A stretch of 64,000 nt of DNA, from contig CAZZVQ010000014.1 in the NCBI GenBank assembly GCA_964657565.1, positions 6,348 through 70,347 on the forward strand. Reading direction: 5' to 3'. The stretch's first letter is position 1. Each line of letters begins with the position of its first letter. Below the pieces are notes generated by a model. That model was given only the letters and a program-made list of their open reading frames with translations, was not told the DNA's origin and ran no database searches. Source of the stretch: JAVVHH01 sp964657565. GTDB lineage: Bacteria; Pseudomonadota; Alphaproteobacteria; Acetobacterales; Acetobacteraceae. Positions 60,522 through 64,000 of the stretch are shown piece after piece. A program made the translations under genes and the position numbers.

Positions 60522-62002
60522 GCCGCCACCACCATGCGTTCGAACAGGCCGGCCACCTTATCCTGCTGGTCCAGGTTCCAGGCGACGTGGAGAAAGGCGC
60601 GGATCTGCGGTTCCGGCCAAATCGGCGCCACGACCCGCCGGAACTTCGTCTCGATGTCTTGCCGCGTCGCCGGCCGGCCGCCAAAGCCCGGTAGGTCGTC
60701 CACCTGCTCCGTCAGCACATGCCCGTCATCGAGCGTCACGGTCACCCGGGTTGGAATCTTCTGCGGATACATCCGCGTCAGCGCAGCGTCTTCCTCGACC
60801 GTCAGCTTGGCCAGGAGCGCGAGCAGGCGCGGGTCATGCAATGCCTGTTGGGTGTAGCTGGTGTTGCCGATCTGCCCGTCCAGCATGGATCGCGCCACGA
60901 TGTAGGGCAGGCTGTGGTCGGCGGTCTCGCTGGTCTCCGGCGCCCATTTTTCCCTGGAATCGGCAGCGTATTGCTGACCCGCCAGCGTGGTCGCAACCAC
61001 GATGGACCGGACCCTGGCCGGATCCGGCACGGCAGCGCCGATCGTCGCGGCAGCCGCGATCGCGGTCTGCAGCAGAGCCTGGGCCGGGTAGAGCTTGATC
61101 GAGCAGTCGGCCACCTTGAACGCTCCGCCGCCGCCCTGGCCGCCGAACTGGCTGACATCGAGCGTGAACGGCCCCGAGACCTGCTTGAAGAAACCGGCTT
61201 TGCCCTCGAATGCGGGGGCCGGGCCGGTGATGCCGCCGCGGGCCAGTTGCGCCGCAAACAACGCGTTTCGGCCGGCATCGGCGTCGGCCAGCCCTTTCCA
61301 GTTGGACAGAACCTCGAGCCGCGTCTGATTGACGGCCAGGTGCCCGGCGAGGGACAGGTTGACCGCCTGCGTCAGTTGTGGCCGCGACAGCCGCATCAGC
61401 TTGCCCGCGGCGAGCGACGCGGCCGGCAGGCTGAAGGTGGGATGGTCCCACCCTCGAACGCTGATCTGCACGGCATCCAGCAACCGGCAGTCGATCTCGT
61501 AGGCCAAGGCGATCGCCAGGATCAGGTCCCGTCCGCTGCGGCCCTCTGCTTCGGCCACCGCCAGACATGGCGTGATGTTGTCGCTGGGATGCCCGACCTC
61601 CCGCCCCGCATAGGCGTCGTTCAGATCGAAATGGCGCAATGCGGCGCCATTGGCGAAGGTGGCCCACTCCATGGTGGTGCGCCGGGTCGTGCCGATGAGC
61701 GTTGCCGCATCGCCGCCATTCTGCAACGCGACGTCACGCACTGCCCGCACCGGCGGCTCGTTGAACGCGCCGATGGCACAGCCGATCGAATCGATGAAGT
61801 GTGCCTTTACGAGCTCCACCACAGGCGCCCCGAGATCGCCATAGCCGATGCCGTCGACATAGCCGGCGAGCTGTGCTGCCAGGGTGGTCGTTGCCGGGGT
61901 GGTCGCGGCGGGCTGAGCCCAGGGGGTGCCGGTCGTGCCCGCAAGGGTCACCAGCCCGGCGAGACCGGCCAGGGCGGCCCGGCGCGGAAGGGGGGTCGTC
62001 AT
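60518..62002 (-). CDS. MmgE/PrpD-family protein with signal peptide
   Basis: A 494-residue MmgE/PrpD-fold protein (2-methylcitrate dehydratase, iminodisuccinate epimerase and related enzymes). Visible blocks are HFIDSIGCAIGAF, TMEWATFANGAALRHFDLNDAYAGREVGHPSDNITP and ADCSIKLYPAQALLQTAI. Unusually, the N-terminus MTTPLPRRAALAGLAGLVTLAG is a Tat-like signal, so the enzyme may be exported, while typical PrpD enzymes are cytosolic. It lies between the carrier and CoA-transferase genes. Confidence 0.88.
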   Translation of the reverse strand: MTTPLPRRAALAGLAGLVTLAGTTGTPWAQPAATTPATTTLAAQLAGYVDGIGYGDLGAPVVELVKAHFIDSIGCAIGAFNEPPVRAVRDVALQNGGDAATLIGTTRRTTMEWATFANGAALRHFDLNDAYAGREVGHPSDNITPCLAVAEAEGRSGRDLILAIALAYEIDCRLLDAVQISVRGWDHPTFSLPAASLAAGKLMRLSRPQLTQAVNLSLAGHLAVNQTRLEVLSNWKGLADADAGRNALFAAQLARGGITGPAPAFEGKAGFFKQVSGPFTLDVSQFGGQGGGGAFKVADCSIKLYPAQALLQTAIAAAATIGAAVPDPARVRSIVVATTLAGQQYAADSREKWAPETSETADHSLPYIVARSMLDGQIGNTSYTQQALHDPRLLALLAKLTVEEDAALTRMYPQKIPTRVTVTLDDGHVLTEQVDDLPGFGGRPATRQDIETKFRRVVAPIWPEPQIRAFLHVAWNLDQQDKVAGLFERMVVAA

Positions 62003-62052
62003 GGGCACATACTCCAAAGCGCAATTCGGATCACGGACGCGGCGTTCCAGGG

Positions 62053-63414
62053 TCAACCCAGCAGCAGCAAGGCCGCGCCATACACGACCGCGGAGACCAG
62101 GAACGTCACCACGGTGAAGCCCATCACCCGCTGGATCCCGATCCCGGCGATGGCGACCACCGGCAACGCCCAGAACGGCTGCATCATGTTGGCGACCTCT
62201 TCTCCCATCGCGACACCCATGGTGGTGGCCGGGATGGAGGCGTGCAGCGCGACGGCCGCCGGGATGGTGAACGGTCCCTGCACCGCCCAATGGCCGCCGC
62301 CGCTGGGCACCACGAAGGTGATGACCAGGGATGCGAGGTAGCCCAGGAACGGCAAGGTGTGGGTGGTCGCCACGGCCGCGACCGACCGCGACATCTGCTC
62401 CGCGAGCCCGGTCGCGGTCATGATGCCCATGATCCCGCCGTAGATCGGATATTGCAGCATCATCGCGCCGGTTTGCCGCGCCGCGTTCTTGACGGCGTTG
62501 GCGTAGTTCACCGGAGACCGGTGCAGCAGCAGACCGGCGATCAGGAACATGAAGATGACCACGTTGATGTCCAGCGACAACGCGCCGCTCCACCAGGTCA
62601 GACCGAGGTAGCTCAGCCCCGCCGCAACCAGAACCAGGCTGCCGACCGGCGATTGCTCCAGCTTGCGCGCGAACGGCAGGGCCGCCCAGGCGACCGAGGG
62701 CGGGGCCGGCTCGTCCGCCGGCGGGGTGAACACCTGCATCTCGTCCTCGCGCGGACGGATCGCCATGAAGACGAACGGCATCACCGCGACGACGATCAGC
62801 GTCGGCGCCAGGTTGAGCACGGTGAAAATGGACTCGCTGAAGGGCAGCACGTGCCCCGTGACCTTCTCGACGATGTTCAGCACGTTGCCGTGCGAGGCCT
62901 GCGAGAGCGGGATGGAGCCGGACGGGCCACTGCCCCAAATCACCCAGCCGGAGTAGGCCGCCGCGACCAGCCATGCGTAGTCGAGCCGGATCTGGCGTGC
63001 GACCTCCCGCGCCAATACGGCGCCGATGACCAGGCCGAAGCCCCAATTCAGCCATGACGCGCATGCCGCGACCAGGAAGGTCATGACGACGGCCTGGTTC
63101 GGCGTCTTGGCCAGCGACACCATCGCGCGCAGACCCCGCTGGACGACCGGCGCGTGCGCCAGAACGTGACCCGTCACGAGGATGAGGATCATCTGAAAGG
63201 CGAAACCCAGGATCCCGAACAGCCCGTTATACCAGGACGTCAGGATCACCGGCAGTGTTCCGCGCGGCGCGAACGCCGCCGCCGCGCACGCCACGAGGAT
63301 CGTCAGGCCGATCGCGAGCACGAAAGCATCCGGCATGATCCGCTCGAACACATAGGTCGATACCGCGGTGAAGCTACGTTTCGGCCGGGTGGCCGATGGG
63401 ACCTGCGTTGTCAT
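62053..63414 (-). CDS. AtoE-like short-chain fatty-acid transporter
   Basis: A 453-residue membrane protein of the AtoE/TIGR00366 family with about ten to twelve helices. Landmarks are ERIMPDAFVLAIGLTILV, WYNGLFGILGFAFQMILILVTGHVLA, SWLNWGFGLVIGAVLAREVA, the family motif ITFVVPSGGGHWAVQGPF and the end helices. It imports short-chain carboxylates. It is the first gene of the operon with MmgE/PrpD and CoA-transferase. Its start at 63414 is well placed. Confidence 0.92.
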   Translation of the reverse strand: MTTQVPSATRPKRSFTAVSTYVFERIMPDAFVLAIGLTILVACAAAAFAPRGTLPVILTSWYNGLFGILGFAFQMILILVTGHVLAHAPVVQRGLRAMVSLAKTPNQAVVMTFLVAACASWLNWGFGLVIGAVLAREVARQIRLDYAWLVAAAYSGWVIWGSGPSGSIPLSQASHGNVLNIVEKVTGHVLPFSESIFTVLNLAPTLIVVAVMPFVFMAIRPREDEMQVFTPPADEPAPPSVAWAALPFARKLEQSPVGSLVLVAAGLSYLGLTWWSGALSLDINVVIFMFLIAGLLLHRSPVNYANAVKNAARQTGAMMLQYPIYGGIMGIMTATGLAEQMSRSVAAVATTHTLPFLGYLASLVITFVVPSGGGHWAVQGPFTIPAAVALHASIPATTMGVAMGEEVANMMQPFWALPVVAIAGIGIQRVMGFTVVTFLVSAVVYGAALLLLG

Positions 63415-63497
63415 CTGCGGCTTCCAATCAGGAGGGTGCGTTTCCGTCGTTGTCCGGATGTCGCTGCGTCCGGTTTAGTTTGTCGTCGGCCAAACGG

Positions 63498-63866
63498 TTA
63501 TGAATCGGGCGGTCCGGACGCGGCTTCGGCCAGCGCGACGATGGAGCGCGCGCTGGCGACGAACGGGGCGTCCACCATGCGGCCGTCGACCAGAAAGGCG
63601 CCAATGCCTTCGGCTTCGGCCTCCGCTGCGGCGGCCAGCACGCGACGGGCTTTGTCCACCTCGGCCGGCTTGGGCAGGAAGGCGGTGTTTGCGATGGCGA
63701 TTTGCGTCGGATGGATGCAGCTTTTACCAGCCAAGCCGTGGCGCCGCGCTGCCTCGCATTCCGCGCGGTAGCCTTCAGGATCAGCCACGTTGGCGTAGGC
63801 CCCGTCATATGCGGCCACTCCGGCCTCGGCCGCCGCCAGGCGCACGGTGAGGCGGATGTGCGCCAA
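63498..63866 (-). pseudogene. CitE-like (HpcH/HpaI) lyase, C-terminal fragment
   Basis: The frame gives RLTVRLAAAEAGVAAYDGAYANVADPEGYRAECEAARRHGLAGKSCIHPTQIAIANTAF, then the AEVDKARRVLAAAAEAEAEGIGAF end, which is the C-terminal third of the CitE/malyl-CoA lyase family with the HPTQ motif. The N-terminal two thirds, with the acidic metal ligands, are absent, and the sequence changes at about 63850-63866 to an alcohol dehydrogenase in another frame. A start codon within the fragment does not give a functional enzyme. Confidence 0.78.
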
Positions 63867-64000
63867 AGCGTCCCTGAAAGTTGAGAAAGTCGGAAGGATT
63901 GATCGGAGCCGCGAGGATATCGATGAGAATTTCGCCGGCTGCGGGCGGTAAAGGCTCGGGAAGATCGACCACTTCGACCACCTCCTGGCCCGGCCCGAAC
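63850..64000 (-). pseudogene. Zinc-type alcohol dehydrogenase, N-terminal fragment, cut by window edge
   Basis: On the minus strand from 64000 the frame reads FGPGQEVVEVVDLPEPLPPAAGEILIDILAAPINPSDFLNFQGRFG, the N-terminus of a medium-chain reductase of the quinone oxidoreductase/enoyl reductase type. After about 63855 the frame ends in non-family sequence and joins the CitE-like fragment. The gene's start lies beyond 64000. The catalytic and NAD(P)H-binding parts are missing. The junction is a fusion by deletion or a misassembly. Confidence 0.75.

Noticed and set aside
1..64000. CRISPR arrays, rRNA genes, replication origin, integrase and phage genes
   Set aside because: None was seen on reading either strand; the only mobile-element trace is the IS630 relic at 32.9 kb.

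Overview
The window is GC-rich, densely coded bacterial DNA. Operons overlap through ATGA or GTGA junctions, and the gene content points to an alphaproteobacterium: an AioB Rieske subunit without the extra disulfide cysteines, LigAB, HpaBC and Liv catabolic clusters, and ArsR/AqpS/ArsC/ArsH gene order. I cannot name the genus. No rRNA, canonical tRNA, CRISPR array or replication origin was seen. Several genes are visibly decayed, so the region looks like accessory DNA that gains and loses genes.

Left part (1-7.8 kb): a frameshifted MFS transporter, a small hydrolase and an XRE regulator precede an RNA-metabolism locus. That locus has a structured non-coding region ending in a tRNA-like module (D-like hairpin plus a perfect T-arm), then a Ro60/TROVE protein (Rsr) and the RNA ligase RtcB. 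This matches the bacterial Ro/Y-RNA (YrlA)/RtcB association. A TetR/FAD-monooxygenase divergent pair follows.

Arsenic part (8.3-29.1 kb): first comes an eroded ars operon, with arsR stopped just before its cysteine sensor, aqpS reduced to a remnant, arsC and arsH intact, and an MFS exporter degenerate. Next is a nine-gene minus-strand cluster, 23.1 to 10.6 kb, that I regard as the most interesting system. In transcription order it holds an ArsL-type radical SAM enzyme ending in RCCLKC, an ArsM-like protein, a flavin monooxygenase with a tail of five Cys-Cys pairs, a transglutaminase-like protein, an Atm1-type ABC exporter, an ATP-grasp ligase ending in CCR, arsenite oxidase AioB and AioA, and a PiT phosphate permease. 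A divergent intact ArsR, an exported methyltransferase and an RND efflux pair flank it. I infer an organoarsenical natural-product pathway related to arsinothricin but with extra tailoring, ligation and export steps.

Middle part (29.3-33.1 kb): a NADAR protein, a type VI secretion effector cassette (DUF4123 adaptor, Gly-zipper Cys/His toxin candidate, ankyrin immunity candidate) and an IS630-family remnant.

Right part (33.2-64 kb): a Liv-type ABC importer with an IclR regulator faces an aromatic operon (HpaB-like oxygenase, LigA/LigB-like dioxygenase, cupin, HpcH aldolase, RidA, flavin reductase). A PhyH-type oxygenase and LysR follow, then a polar amino-acid importer joined to a MerR-XRE-cupin regulator, a proline racemase/hydroxyproline epimerase, a GMC oxidoreductase, a second HpcH aldolase and a DadA-like dehydrogenase. 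The end holds a GAF/MHYT-GGDEF-EAL signalling pair, a hydrolase fragment, a VOC protein, a CoA-transferase/MmgE-PrpD/AtoE-like operon, and a chimeric junction between a CitE-like aldolase fragment and an alcohol dehydrogenase fragment at the window edge.
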